Part shown: in pieces, positions 9,090 through 18,760 of the stretch
Layout: each line of letters opens with the position of its first letter
How positions within the stretch are numbered: position 1 is the stretch's first letter
Source: Bremerella alba
Lineage (GTDB): Bacteria > Planctomycetota > Planctomycetia > Pirellulales > Pirellulaceae
Assembly: GCF_013618625.1 (NCBI RefSeq)
Contig: NZ_JABRWO010000009.1
Location: 310,001 to 374,000, forward strand
Reading direction: 5' to 3'
DNA length: 64,000 bases
Position numbers and translations under genes: made by a program
The notes under the pieces: model-generated
Databases searched by the model: none
Seen by the model: only the letters and a program-made list of their open reading frames with translations
Told to the model about the DNA's origin: nothing

Positions 9090-9494
9090 ATGCCGCGGCC
9101 AAGAGACGAATTTATTGGGAAGATGAAGGAAATTCTCCTTCGCCGTCGTGACGCCCTGCGTAAGGCTCTCGCCGGGGACTTGAGTCTGCTGAAAGAACTT
9201 GAGCAGACATCAGGCGACGTCGTTGATTTCGCACTCGATTCGGTCCAGGACGAACTCAGTTCGCAGCTGGCCGAGGTCGAAAGTCGCGAGTTGGCGAGCA
9301 TCGACACCGCATTAGAACAAATCAAAGCGGGTAAGTATGGGGAATGCGAAGGCTGTAGCGCCACCATTCCGATCGCCCGCTTGCAAGCGCTTCCTTACGC
9401 TACTTTGTGCATTAAATGCCAGCGTGAACTGGAAGAACTTGGACCCGATGGGGTCAGTTGGGCTCAAACCGACGATACGCAAGCCGTCAACTAA
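9090..9494 (+). CDS. DksA/TraR-family zinc-finger protein
   Basis: A 134-residue DksA/TraR-family protein. DksA-type proteins enter the RNA polymerase secondary channel and modulate initiation together with ppGpp. Residues 1-80 form the helical coiled-coil hairpin, with acidic residues near its tip (D43, D46, D50, D54). The C4 zinc finger is C86-x2-C89 and C107-x2-C110. AAGGTGA just before the ATG is a strong ribosome site, unlike most genes here. The gene is alone and ends in an excellent terminator. Whether it acts as true DksA or another paralogue cannot be told from sequence alone. Confidence 0.85.
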   Translation: MPRPRDEFIGKMKEILLRRRDALRKALAGDLSLLKELEQTSGDVVDFALDSVQDELSSQLAEVESRELASIDTALEQIKAGKYGECEGCSATIPIARLQALPYATLCIKCQRELEELGPDGVSWAQTDDTQAVN

Positions 9495-9524
9495 CGCACG
9501 GCCGCTACAATCCGATAACTTTCG

Positions 9525-9560
9525 ACGGGATGAGTGTAAAACTCATCCCGTTTTTCTTTT
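9525..9560 (+). terminator. Rho-independent terminator of the DksA-like gene
   Basis: A perfect 11-bp stem (ACGGGATGAGT/ACTCATCCCGT) with a 5-base loop is followed by TTTTCTTTT. It lies 30 bases past the stop codon and is the clearest terminator in the window. Confidence 0.95.
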
Positions 9561-9651
9561 CCTGGTCCCACCGCTAGCACGATCTAACTTGTAAGGTGTG
9601 ACTCATGATGGATTGCGCCCCGACGACTTCCCCCGGTTTGGTAGCGGTACT

Positions 9652-10746
9652 ATGCGATCTTTCCTTGCTCTTTCGCTCGTTCTCCTGACAGCTGGTTTTA
9701 CGACTGGGCAGGATCGCTCTCTCGTATCTGCAGATCGCGCGGCAATGCGGGAAGAAATATTAGCGGAAGCCGATTTCCTCGAGCGTCAGCTCAACCATCT
9801 AAAGCGGGTCGTCAAATATGCGCGTCCTTCGATTGTGCATATCGAAACGACGATGGCCGGCAATGGGTTCTCGAAGTCGAGCGAAGTGGACGAGGCAGGT
9901 GCCGGAATCATCTTTAAGCACGATAAGAGCTTTTTCGTTCTAACCAACCGTCATGTGATCAATCAGGCACCGCTCGAGCGAATTCGGATCTACCTGGAAG
10001 ATGGTCGCCTGATACGTGCCCGGCGGGTGCTAACCGATCGCGATACCGATGTGGCCGTTGTAGAAGTCGATGCCGATCGCTTGATTCCTGCCGAGGTGGG
10101 CGACAGTTCCCAGGTCGAAGTGGGTGAGAATGTCTTCGCCGTCGGCAGTCCGTTTGGCCTCAGCCAGACCGTCACCTCCGGAATTATCAGTGCCGTCGGA
10201 CGACGCAACCTACAACTGGGGCGACAAGGCTTGAAGCTACAGAACTTCTTTCAAACCGACGCGGCCATCAATCCCGGCAATAGCGGCGGACCACTGATCA
10301 ATCTGCGGGGAGAAGTAATTGGTCTGAACACGGCCATCGCCAGCAACTCGGGCGGGAACGACGGAATTGGCTTTGCAATTCCAATTCATGCAGCCTTAGG
10401 GGTGGCAGAGCAATTGATTGAAAAAGGTCAGGTAGCTCGGGCCTTCTTTGGCGTGCGGATGGATGCCGACTTCGACGCGGCGGCGGCTAAAGAGATTGGT
10501 TTGTTCCGAGCTCGCGGTGCCAAAGTCAGCGGTGTTACGCCGGGCTCGCCTGCGGAAGCCGCGATGATCCAAGTGGGCGACGTTATTACCCGGTTCTATG
10601 GGCAGGAAGTAGAAGACGACCTGCAACTTATTAGCATCGTCAGCCTGTGCCCGCTGGATGAGGACATTCGTTTTGAGATCTACCGAGACGGAAAGGTCAT
10701 CGCGAAGACCGTTCGCCTGGCTGCTCGGAATCGGTTTGAGAACTAA
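9652..10746 (+). CDS. HtrA/DegP-like periplasmic serine protease with one PDZ domain
   Basis: Envelope quality-control protease of the HtrA family. The 364-residue protein has a signal peptide (about 1-19), a trypsin-like domain with the full triad His101 (TNRHV), Asp133 (DTDVAVV) and Ser211 (GNSGGPL), and a single PDZ domain (about 270-355). An ATG 54 bases inside the longest frame is chosen because it starts the signal peptide. One PDZ domain makes it more like DegS/HtrA2 than DegP. It stands alone, downstream of the DksA-like gene's terminator. Confidence 0.9.
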   Translation: MRSFLALSLVLLTAGFTTGQDRSLVSADRAAMREEILAEADFLERQLNHLKRVVKYARPSIVHIETTMAGNGFSKSSEVDEAGAGIIFKHDKSFFVLTNRHVINQAPLERIRIYLEDGRLIRARRVLTDRDTDVAVVEVDADRLIPAEVGDSSQVEVGENVFAVGSPFGLSQTVTSGIISAVGRRNLQLGRQGLKLQNFFQTDAAINPGNSGGPLINLRGEVIGLNTAIASNSGGNDGIGFAIPIHAALGVAEQLIEKGQVARAFFGVRMDADFDAAAAKEIGLFRARGAKVSGVTPGSPAEAAMIQVGDVITRFYGQEVEDDLQLISIVSLCPLDEDIRFEIYRDGKVIAKTVRLAARNRFEN

Positions 10747-10760
10747 ATCCGGCGAGGAGA

Positions 10761-11708
10761 TTATTCCGCCGTTTCTTTAGCGGCTTGAAGGACTCCGCGG
10801 ATAATGCAATCTTTCACTCCGGCGGTATCGACGCTGGTCATCACTTCCATGTTAGGTGTCCAGGTCCGCACGATTCGCTTATCGAAAATCGTTGCTCCGA
10901 GGGTCAGGTCTCCTTGCGTCTCGACATCGCCAGCCATGGGAACGGACTCAAACAGTTCTGGCTGCATCAGGGCAACCAGCGCCACGGCATCGTTCAGACT
11001 GATACCTTCCTGGGCTAAATGACGTCGATGCGAGCGGAACGAGAACGGCAGAATCTGATTCAATAACTTCGTGACCCGCGATTCTTGCTTCGGAATGTGA
11101 TCGAGCAGATCGATTCCGAAGGTGACTTGGCTGGTGATATCGATTGGCACCAACGTTTTGGTCGTTTTCGAGTGCAGCACCCGACGTGCGCTTTCGGCAT
11201 CGAAATGGCAGTTGAATTCTGCACAGGGGCTCACGTTGCCGATTCCATTGAGCGAACCTCCCATAATGATGATCTGTCCGACCTGGGAGGCGAACGTAGG
11301 ATCGCGCTGCAGACAGTTCGCCACATTGGTCATAGGGCCCAGGCAAAGAATAGTGACTTCATCCGGAAAAGCTCGGATTTCGTCACCGATCAGCTTTTCG
11401 GCTGAATGCGTTTGATGCAGCTTGGCCACGTTCAGGTGGATTTCGGCCAAGCCATCACTGCCATGCAAAAAGGTGGAATCGACCGGCGGAGCATGACGTG
11501 GACCAGGCCCCATGGCAATGCGGGGACGCCGCGGCGGATCGAGACATTCAATCAATGCCTGCAAGTTGGTATAGGCTTGATCTGCATTGACGTTTCCGGC
11601 AGTAGAGGTGATCGCAACGACATCCAGACTCGGATCGAAGAGGGCGATCATGAGCGCGATGGCGTCATCGATGCCGGGATCACAGTCGATAATGACCTTC
11701 CTGGACAT
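10761..11708 (-). CDS. Inosine-uridine-preferring nucleoside hydrolase family protein
   Basis: Hydrolyses the N-glycosidic bond of nucleosides in salvage. The calcium-site motif D8-C-D10-P-G-I-D14-D15 is intact at the N-terminus, CLGPMTNVA follows in the middle, and an Asp in SLNDAVAL near the C-terminus completes the usual metal set. Its 315 residues are typical. There is no signal peptide, so it is cytoplasmic. GGAGG lies upstream of the ATG. Specificity (purine, pyrimidine or general) cannot be read from the sequence. Confidence 0.88.
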   Translation of the reverse strand: MSRKVIIDCDPGIDDAIALMIALFDPSLDVVAITSTAGNVNADQAYTNLQALIECLDPPRRPRIAMGPGPRHAPPVDSTFLHGSDGLAEIHLNVAKLHQTHSAEKLIGDEIRAFPDEVTILCLGPMTNVANCLQRDPTFASQVGQIIIMGGSLNGIGNVSPCAEFNCHFDAESARRVLHSKTTKTLVPIDITSQVTFGIDLLDHIPKQESRVTKLLNQILPFSFRSHRRHLAQEGISLNDAVALVALMQPELFESVPMAGDVETQGDLTLGATIFDKRIVRTWTPNMEVMTSVDTAGVKDCIIRGVLQAAKETAE

Positions 11709-11985
11709 AGTGGTCGGAACCTCCTGCCTTCATGGTGCGTGTACGTGAGGATGCCGGCCTTGGGGGTGTCGTGCCCTATTACGCAGGACATGACTCATCC
11801 AAGTCCGGTTCAACGCATGACGAGTTAGGGTACCAGACGGACAGGCCACCTTCCTCGACAACGTCATGTTATAACAGTTTTCGCCCCACGGCGGCAGAGA
11901 CATCGTGGCTAGGAGAGGGGCTCTATGGGGACTAAAATGTCGAATTCGTCGTACGCACCAGGCCCAAATCCGGGGAGTTGATCGG

Positions 11986-12999
11986 TTGTCGCACTCAGAA
12001 GTTATTGCCAAGGTACGGTCCGGGACAGATCTAGCCCTCGAAGAAATGGCCGCTGCCATCGGTGAAATGATGAAAGGGGATTGGAGCGACGATGATATTG
12101 GCTCGTTGCTGATCGCCTTGAACGAAAAGGGCCCCAGCGTCGATGAAATCGCCGGTGCCGCCACCGCGATGCGTAGCCATATGATCACGATTGAGTCGCC
12201 CAACGAGGCGTTTATCGATACTTGTGGGACCGGAGGGGATCGTAGCGGAACTTTTAATATCAGCACGGCAACGGCTTTGGTGATTGCCGGAGCTGGGGTG
12301 ACGGTTGCCAAGCATGGTAATCGGAGCGTAACCAGCAAGTCTGGCAGCGCGGATGTTCTTTCCCGCCTGGGCGTGAACATCGAGGCCGACGTACCGACCA
12401 TCGAAAAGTGCTTGAATGAAGTCGGCATTTGCTTCTGTTTCGCCCCGCTGATGCATGGCTCGATGAAGCATGTGGCGCCGGTACGGAAGAAGTTAGGTGA
12501 GCCGACGATCTTCAATTTGCTGGGGCCCCTGTGTAATCCGGCCAATGCTCCGTATCAGTTATTGGGTGTCGGTAGACCCGAATATCGAGAATTGCTGGCA
12601 AGTGCGCTTCAGAAATTGGGTACGACCAAAGCGGTGTTTGTGACCGGACGCGATGGAATGGATGAAGTCACGATCAGTGACGTGACCGACGTGATCATCG
12701 CGACGCCGGCCGGATTAGTACCGATTGTGTGGCAGCCGGAAGAATTTGGGATCGAGCGACAAGGGAAAGAGGGCATGCTGGTCGAGGGGCCCGAGGAAAG
12801 CGCAGCCATGATTCGCCGCGTCCTTTCAGGCGAAAAGGGGGGAGCACGCGACATTGTCGTGATTAATGCCGCCGCCGCCCTGTGGACGATTGGCAAGATT
12901 GACTCACTCAGCGAATGTGCACGACTCGCGGAAATCGCGATTGATAGTGGTGCGGCAGAAGCGACGCTGACCAAGCTGGCGGAGGTCAGTCGCGGGTGA
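11986..12999 (+). CDS. trpD: Anthranilate phosphoribosyltransferase TrpD
   Basis: Transfers phosphoribose from PRPP to anthranilate, the second step of tryptophan synthesis. The glycine-rich loop GTGGD (81-85), TFNIST (89-94) and KHGNR (109-113) are all present. The start is set at TTG 11986, giving 337 residues as usual for the family, because GGGGAG lies about 9 bases upstream; the open frame runs 27 codons further but reads as non-family sequence. The stop overlaps the start of the MFS transporter gene in a GTGA junction, so the two are translated as a pair. No other trp gene is in the window. Confidence 0.93.
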   Translation: MSHSEVIAKVRSGTDLALEEMAAAIGEMMKGDWSDDDIGSLLIALNEKGPSVDEIAGAATAMRSHMITIESPNEAFIDTCGTGGDRSGTFNISTATALVIAGAGVTVAKHGNRSVTSKSGSADVLSRLGVNIEADVPTIEKCLNEVGICFCFAPLMHGSMKHVAPVRKKLGEPTIFNLLGPLCNPANAPYQLLGVGRPEYRELLASALQKLGTTKAVFVTGRDGMDEVTISDVTDVIIATPAGLVPIVWQPEEFGIERQGKEGMLVEGPEESAAMIRRVLSGEKGGARDIVVINAAAALWTIGKIDSLSECARLAEIAIDSGAAEATLTKLAEVSRG

Positions 13000-14198
13000 A
13001 GTCAGCCGGAACAACCTTAGCGATCTTAATTCTGGCGGTCTGCGCGGCCCATGCCATGGTGCATGTGCTGGAGGGATCGCTGCCGTGTGTCGAGCAGTCG
13101 ATTGCCACGCAATTCCATGTTGGCTCGGCGACCACTGGCTGGCTGCAAACCGTGTGGCGATTTCCCTGGGGCGTCGGGGCGCTTCTTGCCGGTTGGCTGG
13201 TCGATCGATACGGGGCCAAGCGGATGCTGGCGCTTTATTTGCTTGGCGGAGGGGTTACCTGTTTCACGTCGATCTTACTGCCGGGACTTCCTCTGCTTTT
13301 TGCCTCGATGTTTATGATGGGGGTAATGGCAAGCATCTATCATCCGGCGGGACTGGCGCTACTTTCGCATGAAACGACGCCGGATACGCTCCCTAAAACG
13401 CTCGGTTGGCATGGGGTGTTCGGTTCGCTCGGGATCGGCGGTGTCCCGTTGATTGCTGCCGGAGTGCTTTCGCTTACCCACTCTTGGCACGCTTTTTATG
13501 CCGTTCTGGGCGTAATGTCGATTGCGTTGGGCATGGTATTCGTTTATCTCACTTTGCAGTCACCAGAGCGAGTATTCTCGAAAGTCGATCAGGCTGCTCC
13601 CGACGATCGTGGCAACTGGGGTAGCTTTGGTGTTCTGTTGGTTATGTCCAGTTTGATTGGTTTGTCTTACCACGGCGTGATGAGTTTTTTGCCGCGCTAC
13701 CTATCGGATGCGAAAGTCCTCGGATTTCATACCGAGGGAGAGATCGGCGGGAATATCTTAGCGGCCAGTTCTCTCTTATTAGGGTGCATTGGCCAGTACA
13801 TGGCTGGGCAAATGGCTCGTCCCAAACGGCTTGAATTCCAGTTGATGTTGATTTGTGCCGGGACGATTCCTTTTCTCGTTGGCATGAGCTTTGCTCCGCC
13901 CCAGTGGAAATGGTACTGCGTAGCGGCGTGGGGGATGATCTTCTTCATGCATCAACCGGTGTTTAATAGTTTGATTGCCAAATACACCCCCCGGTCACGC
14001 CGCAGCCTGTGCTATGGGGTCTCGTTTGCGGTAGGAAACGGCATTGGGGCCATTGCGGCAGGGCTTGTCGGAGAGAATACTCATTTGCAGTCCGCTTATT
14101 TGGGACTGGCCGGATGTGCGTCGCTGGCCGCTTTGAGTGGACTGATTTTATGGATTCGCGCGACCAGGTACCCTTCTATCGGGCCAGAAAACTCGTGA
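12996..14198 (+). CDS. Major facilitator superfamily transporter
   Basis: A 400-residue protein with about twelve hydrophobic segments and the loop 2-3 signature region GWLVDRYGAKRM of the major facilitator superfamily. The GTG start overlaps the trpD stop by 4 bases, implying translational coupling. Neighbourhood suggests, but does not show, a link to aromatic amino acid or related metabolite transport. There is no soluble extension. Confidence 0.82.
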   Translation: MKSAGTTLAILILAVCAAHAMVHVLEGSLPCVEQSIATQFHVGSATTGWLQTVWRFPWGVGALLAGWLVDRYGAKRMLALYLLGGGVTCFTSILLPGLPLLFASMFMMGVMASIYHPAGLALLSHETTPDTLPKTLGWHGVFGSLGIGGVPLIAAGVLSLTHSWHAFYAVLGVMSIALGMVFVYLTLQSPERVFSKVDQAAPDDRGNWGSFGVLLVMSSLIGLSYHGVMSFLPRYLSDAKVLGFHTEGEIGGNILAASSLLLGCIGQYMAGQMARPKRLEFQLMLICAGTIPFLVGMSFAPPQWKWYCVAAWGMIFFMHQPVFNSLIAKYTPRSRRSLCYGVSFAVGNGIGAIAAGLVGENTHLQSAYLGLAGCASLAALSGLILWIRATRYPSIGPENS

Positions 14199-14358
14199 GA
14201 ACAAAGTTTATGCTTTGCTTTCCTTAGCCGGGCAAGGATAATCGGGCATCTGAAGAGGGCCTGGCTTTATTGACCTCCCTAGTGGTCCTTATCTATGCTT
14301 CTAGGGGTTCCTACTTTTTCATTCGTAGTCATCTTGCGATTTCTAGAAAGCCGACTCC

Positions 14359-14754
14359 ATGGCGATCAAATACCACTATTTACGAGTCCGCGACGTGCAA
14401 GACGTCGTTGTTGCAGAATTCATCCAGTCTTCGATTTTGGACGAAACGGCGATCGATCGCGTTGGGAAGGAATTCGAGCAACTGATTTTAGAAGCCGCCA
14501 CGGCCAAGAAGCTGCTGCTTAATTTTCGCGCCATCGAATACATGTCGTCGGCCATGATCGGTAAGTTAATTCTGCTGAACAAGAATTGCAAAAACGCAAA
14601 GATCAAGTTCAAAGTCTGCAACGTGACCGGCAATATTCTGGAAGTCTTCCAGATTATGAAGATTGGCAAAGTGATCGACATCCAGAAGGACGAAAAGACC
14701 GCCGTTGATGCGTTCAGCGGGCCATCGATCGGAAAGTGGTTCGGGCTGAGCTAG
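14359..14754 (+). CDS. STAS-domain protein (anti-anti-sigma factor type)
   Basis: A 131-residue stand-alone STAS domain. Such proteins bind anti-sigma factors or other partners and are switched by phosphorylation of a Ser. The candidate sites are S63 and S64 in YMSSAMIGKL, where SpoIIAA has its phosphorylated Ser. The N-terminal strands and the LLLNF strand fit the fold. No cognate kinase or phosphatase is adjacent. Confidence 0.82.
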   Translation: MAIKYHYLRVRDVQDVVVAEFIQSSILDETAIDRVGKEFEQLILEAATAKKLLLNFRAIEYMSSAMIGKLILLNKNCKNAKIKFKVCNVTGNILEVFQIMKIGKVIDIQKDEKTAVDAFSGPSIGKWFGLS

Positions 14755-14787
14755 CTATGACAATCTTCATACCGATCTAATCTATGT

Positions 14788-14816
14788 GCCTTGCCTGGAT
14801 GTATATTAGGCAAGGC
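14788..14816. repeat. Hairpin downstream of the STAS gene
   Basis: A perfect 8-bp inverted repeat GCCTTGCC/GGCAAGGC with a 13-base loop lies about 35 bases after the STAS stop codon. There is no T-run on either side, so it may be an intrinsic-like pause, an RNA 3'-end stabiliser or a protein site. Confidence 0.45.
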
Positions 14817-15001
14817 TGCGCTGGCATAGCAGTTGATTTCCACTCTTGGGAAGGCCGATGCGTGTGCTAGCATTGCTTTACGGCCAGTTCGCTCTTAGCG
14901 CCGCGTAAGCGTTTGCGTAAGATTCTGCGAGTTTGGACACCATCCGTTTTGCAACATTGAGTTGACTGTGCGCCAAGCGTACCGAGCAACGATCTGGGCT
15001 C

Positions 15002-17839
15002 ATGCCTAAGCACTCTGAAACATCGGAAGAAAAATCGCTTCTCGCGAGGCCCTTGGCATGGGGGACGCGTCTGGTTGTGCGCTTCCCGATTGTCGTGCTG
15101 CTGATTGCTTTCATGGTGGCTGGGCTCTCGATCATTTACGCGACCAATCACTTGGGGTTCAAAACTAGCCGCTTGGATTTGATCAACCAGCAAAGCGGAT
15201 TCAATCAGCTGTGGCTCGAGTATCTCGATCAGTTCGGTGCTGATGATGACGTGGTTGTTATTATTGAAGGGCCTGGTCGAGAGGAAATCGTCCCGGCGCT
15301 AGAAGACCTCTATACTCAACTGACTGCCCAAGAACACTCCTTCTACGCGGTACTTCACGAACGCGGGCTAAGCAAGGTTCGTGAGAAGGGCCTGCATTTT
15401 CTGCCGGAGTCGGACCTGACTCAGATCGATCAGCAGCTTCAACGGCTACGTCCGGTGATGCAAGGCCAGTGGGATTCGATGGGGGTGGGCCAACTGGCCT
15501 ATAACTTGAATCAGCAGCTGCTCTTCGCCCAGCGTCAGCCTGATGCTCCCCAAGCCCAGATGATGGCCGAGCAAAGTCGCCAGCAACTGGATCGTTTGGC
15601 GAGCAATCTTCTGGCCGCGATGGGGCAGGGAGAATCGCAAGGTTCGGTTCTGGTTCCACCGAACGACTCGTTAAACGCATTGAGCCAGATCGATTCTGAT
15701 TATTTTCTGGCCAACGAAGGACAGCTTGGCCTGATCTTGTTGCGACTGGTGAAGGACAAATCAGAGCTCGCACAAGGGAAGGATGCCATCGCCCAGTTGC
15801 GAAGTATTCTGGACCGATTCCAAGGGAAATATCCTCGGCTGAAGTTTGGGCTGACCGGACTTCCAGTGATGGAAAACGACGAGATGGAGCGCAGCCAGGT
15901 CGATATGACCAAGGCCAGTGTCATCAGTTTGATTGGTGTGGCATGTTTGTTCATGGCATCTTTCGGCGGTCTGCGGCATCCGCTGTTGGCGGTGGTAGCG
16001 CTTTTGGTTGGCATCGCCATGTCGGTTGGTTTCACGACGGCATTTGTTGGCCACCTGAACATTTTGAGTGTATCTTTCGGCGTGATTTTAATCGGGCTGG
16101 GGATCGACTTCGGAGTTCACTACGTAGCGAGATACCTCAAGGAAGCCGAAGAGAAGAGAACCGACGAGGCGTTGGTGCAAACGTCACGCGACATAGGCCC
16201 TGGTATTGTGACCGGTGGTTTGACGACGGCGGTCGCGTTCTTCACCGCATCGCTGACCGATTTTACCGGCGTCGCTGAGCTTGGAATTATCGCGGGCGGC
16301 GGTCTGCTGGTTTGTTTGATCGCTTCGATGACCGTCTTGCCGGCGTCGATTCACCTAGCCGATCGGCATCGCAATCGATATCAATTGCCTAAGCCACTGC
16401 ATCTCGATTGGTGGGTTTTGCCGCTATTAAAGACTCCCAAGATCACGCTCCTGGTTTCACTGGGGATCGTGGGGCTGTTAGCGATAGGTTTGCCTAAGCT
16501 GCACTATGATCACAATCTTTTGAACCTGCAGCCCAAAGGTTTGGAAAGCGTTCAATGGGAAGAGAAGCTTCTAAACGATACGGATCGCAGTGTCTGGTTT
16601 GCCCTTTCGATTGCTGAAAACCGCGAGGCTTTGCTCGAGCGAAAAGAAAAGTTTGAAGCGTTGCCGACGGTGAACCGGGTTGAGGAGATCGCCTCACTCA
16701 TGCCGGACAGCTCGCCTGAGAAACTGGTGATGATCGAGGATCTTGATCGACGCTTAAACAAGCTGCCCGAGAACGTGCCGACCATTTCGATTCCACCGGC
16801 GGGGCATTTGGGCCAGGTACTAGCCGACTCGCAGCGAATTCTTTCGCCAGAAGATCCTGCGGCACAGCACACCTATCGTCGGTTGGCGCAAATTCGCGAA
16901 CTATTGCGGGGTATGCCTGAACCGAAGTACAACGCGATTATCTCTCAGTTTCAGCAGCGAAATGCAGGCGAACTATTGCAGTGGCTACACTCGCTGGCGG
17001 TGATATCGAATCCAGAACCACCCACCATTAGTGACCTACCGGAAGCCTTGGTTTCGCGATTTGTGGGAAAGAACAATCAGCTACTGCTGCGTATCTATCC
17101 CAACGCCAGCATCTGGGACATGGATGCTCTGGAAGGATTCGTCAAACAAGTTACCTCGGTCGATTCCAAGGTGACCGGGCAGCCGCTCCAAACCTTCTAC
17201 GCATCACGGCAAATGCAGCGGAGCTATATTCATGCGGCCGTTTACTCGTTGATTGCAGTGATGATCATTCTGCTGATCGACTTCCGCAGCATGACCAATA
17301 CCTTGCTGGCCTTAACGCCGGTAGGACTAGGCATGCTGATGCTCTTCGGAGTTCAAGGGTTTGCTGATATTCCACTGAACCCGGCCAATATGATCGTTTT
17401 ACCGTTGATCCTTGGTATCGGCATCGACGACGGTGTCCATGTGGTGCACGACTTTCGGCGGCAAAGCCGTGGCTACTCGCTGGGTGCTTCTACGGCGACC
17501 GGCATCATTATTACCTCGCTAACCACCATGATTGGCTTTGGTGCTTTGATGTTGGCCGACCACCGCGGTCTGGCCAGTCTCGGGCGAGTGCTGACCATTG
17601 GCGTTGCGTGCTGCCTCTTTACTTCGTTGGTTATCTTGCCGTGCCTTCTGACGATACTCACCAGCTTTCGCCGAGAAGTGCCTGAGATCGAGTCAAACGC
17701 CTCGCCGTCGCGTGATCGGCCTCGTGGACGCAAGCTGACGAGCATTCCCGATGAGCCAAAATCGCACCCGCACAAAGAACCGTCTCGCGAGGATGCTGAA
17801 TCCCGAGAGTCATTTGACGATCCTTCGCCGAAGCGTTAA
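15002..17839 (+). CDS. RND-superfamily (MMPL) exporter, HpnN-like
   Basis: A 945-residue inner-membrane transporter of the RND/MMPL type. It has two repeats, each with one N-terminal membrane helix, a large periplasmic domain and a five-helix bundle. The conserved acidic helices read GLGIDFGVHYV (about 365) and GIGIDDGVHVV (about 810), positions used for proton coupling. The family includes HpnN, which moves hopanoids to the outer membrane. With shc and hpnH about 40 kb away, a lipid or hopanoid cargo is plausible, but the gene is not in a hopanoid operon. The C-terminal 60 residues are polar and low in complexity. Confidence 0.85.
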   Translation: MPKHSETSEEKSLLARPLAWGTRLVVRFPIVVLLIAFMVAGLSIIYATNHLGFKTSRLDLINQQSGFNQLWLEYLDQFGADDDVVVIIEGPGREEIVPALEDLYTQLTAQEHSFYAVLHERGLSKVREKGLHFLPESDLTQIDQQLQRLRPVMQGQWDSMGVGQLAYNLNQQLLFAQRQPDAPQAQMMAEQSRQQLDRLASNLLAAMGQGESQGSVLVPPNDSLNALSQIDSDYFLANEGQLGLILLRLVKDKSELAQGKDAIAQLRSILDRFQGKYPRLKFGLTGLPVMENDEMERSQVDMTKASVISLIGVACLFMASFGGLRHPLLAVVALLVGIAMSVGFTTAFVGHLNILSVSFGVILIGLGIDFGVHYVARYLKEAEEKRTDEALVQTSRDIGPGIVTGGLTTAVAFFTASLTDFTGVAELGIIAGGGLLVCLIASMTVLPASIHLADRHRNRYQLPKPLHLDWWVLPLLKTPKITLLVSLGIVGLLAIGLPKLHYDHNLLNLQPKGLESVQWEEKLLNDTDRSVWFALSIAENREALLERKEKFEALPTVNRVEEIASLMPDSSPEKLVMIEDLDRRLNKLPENVPTISIPPAGHLGQVLADSQRILSPEDPAAQHTYRRLAQIRELLRGMPEPKYNAIISQFQQRNAGELLQWLHSLAVISNPEPPTISDLPEALVSRFVGKNNQLLLRIYPNASIWDMDALEGFVKQVTSVDSKVTGQPLQTFYASRQMQRSYIHAAVYSLIAVMIILLIDFRSMTNTLLALTPVGLGMLMLFGVQGFADIPLNPANMIVLPLILGIGIDDGVHVVHDFRRQSRGYSLGASTATGIIITSLTTMIGFGALMLADHRGLASLGRVLTIGVACCLFTSLVILPCLLTILTSFRREVPEIESNASPSRDRPRGRKLTSIPDEPKSHPHKEPSREDAESRESFDDPSPKR

Positions 17840-17910
17840 GCGGTTTGGTGGCAGGGGTTTATGGGATTTCTCCGGGGTGCTTCTAAGCTCTCGGCAGGCT
17901 TCTATTAGGG

Positions 17911-17939
17911 CTTTTCGCTGGGCTTCAAATCGTTATACT
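17911..17939 (+). promoter_or_regulatory. Possible sigma-70 promoter for the small basic protein gene
   Basis: A TATACT hexamer (17934-17939) close to the -10 consensus has a weak T-rich -35 candidate about 17 bases upstream. It lies about 80 bases before the 32-residue basic protein gene. The -35 is poor, so this is tentative. Confidence 0.35.
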
Positions 17940-18020
17940 AAATAGATTCCGAACTAGAACTCGGCGCAGACTCTTCAGTTTGCCCTTTATATTACGTATT
18001 TTGACCTCAAGGTAAGAACC

Positions 18021-18119
18021 ATGGCCAAGCCACATCGCAAGTTGAAGAAAGCTAATCACGGTGCCCGTCCTGCGAATGCAAAAGCTCGCAAGTCGAAGCG
18101 TAAGAATATCAAGACCTAA
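18021..18119 (+). CDS. Very small, highly basic protein (32 residues)
   Basis: The frame encodes 32 residues, from MAKPHRKLKKANH to SKRKNIKT. About 40% are Lys or Arg, with His and Asn as well. It starts at an ATG with AAGG about 8 bases upstream and ends in TAA. Composition and length resemble small ribosomal proteins such as bL34/bL36 or small nucleic-acid-binding proteins, but it matches none I know. It may be a planctomycete-restricted ribosome- or nucleoid-associated peptide. A near-consensus -10 upstream supports expression. Confidence 0.7.
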   Translation: MAKPHRKLKKANHGARPANAKARKSKRKNIKT

Positions 18120-18214
18120 GGCAATCGTATTGTCTTGATGTTGGCACGGAAGATCTGGTCAGCATCATTGAGTCGTCCTTATTTTGTTCCTTGTCGGTAG
18201 CTGAAGGATTCACG

Positions 18215-18709
18215 GTGGCGCGAGAAGACCTGATTCTCGACCCTGCGTCGATCGATTTTGACAACGTAATCGCGGGTCTTGATGCAATTCAAGTATCCAA
18301 TCCGCAGCGATACGAGATGGAACAACTCACCGGCATCGTTTACGACGATGTCGAAGCAGGCGTTTGCGCCGGGTATTTAGATATCGCGCAAGATGCTTTT
18401 TGGGTGCGAGGGCACATGCCTGGCATGCCTCTGATGCCAGGCGTTTTAATGTGCGAAATGGCGGCGCAGGTCAGCACCTGGTATGTCGTCAAGCACGACC
18501 TGATGCCCGGCAAACGTATGGGTTTTGGCGGCATGGATGAAGTCAAGTTCCGCGGCATTGTTCGCCCTGGTGACCGGCTGTTGTGTGTCCTTAAGCAGAC
18601 TCGCTATCGTCCCAATCGAATGCTCGTGTGTGCATTTCAGAGTTTCGTCGGGACCAATATGGTTGCCGAAGGCGTGATCCGAGGCATTCCTTTGCCGGAC
18701 GAGATCTAA
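18215..18709 (+). CDS. FabZ-like hot-dog-fold dehydratase/thioesterase
   Basis: A 164-residue hot-dog protein close to FabZ, which dehydrates 3-hydroxyacyl-ACP in fatty acid synthesis. The catalytic His67 sits in GHMPGMPLMPG and the acidic partner Glu81 in CEMAAQ, as in FabZ. The GTG start at 18215 follows AAGGA by 6 bases and is preferred to the upstream TTG. The N-terminal 30 residues are longer than FabZ's. It could serve general fatty acid synthesis or a side pathway; no fab genes are adjacent. Confidence 0.8.
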   Translation: MAREDLILDPASIDFDNVIAGLDAIQVSNPQRYEMEQLTGIVYDDVEAGVCAGYLDIAQDAFWVRGHMPGMPLMPGVLMCEMAAQVSTWYVVKHDLMPGKRMGFGGMDEVKFRGIVRPGDRLLCVLKQTRYRPNRMLVCAFQSFVGTNMVAEGVIRGIPLPDEI

Positions 18710-18760
18710 GACGCCGGGGGCGGCCGCGACTCACGGCCTGTTCTCTGCTGGTAACTCCCC

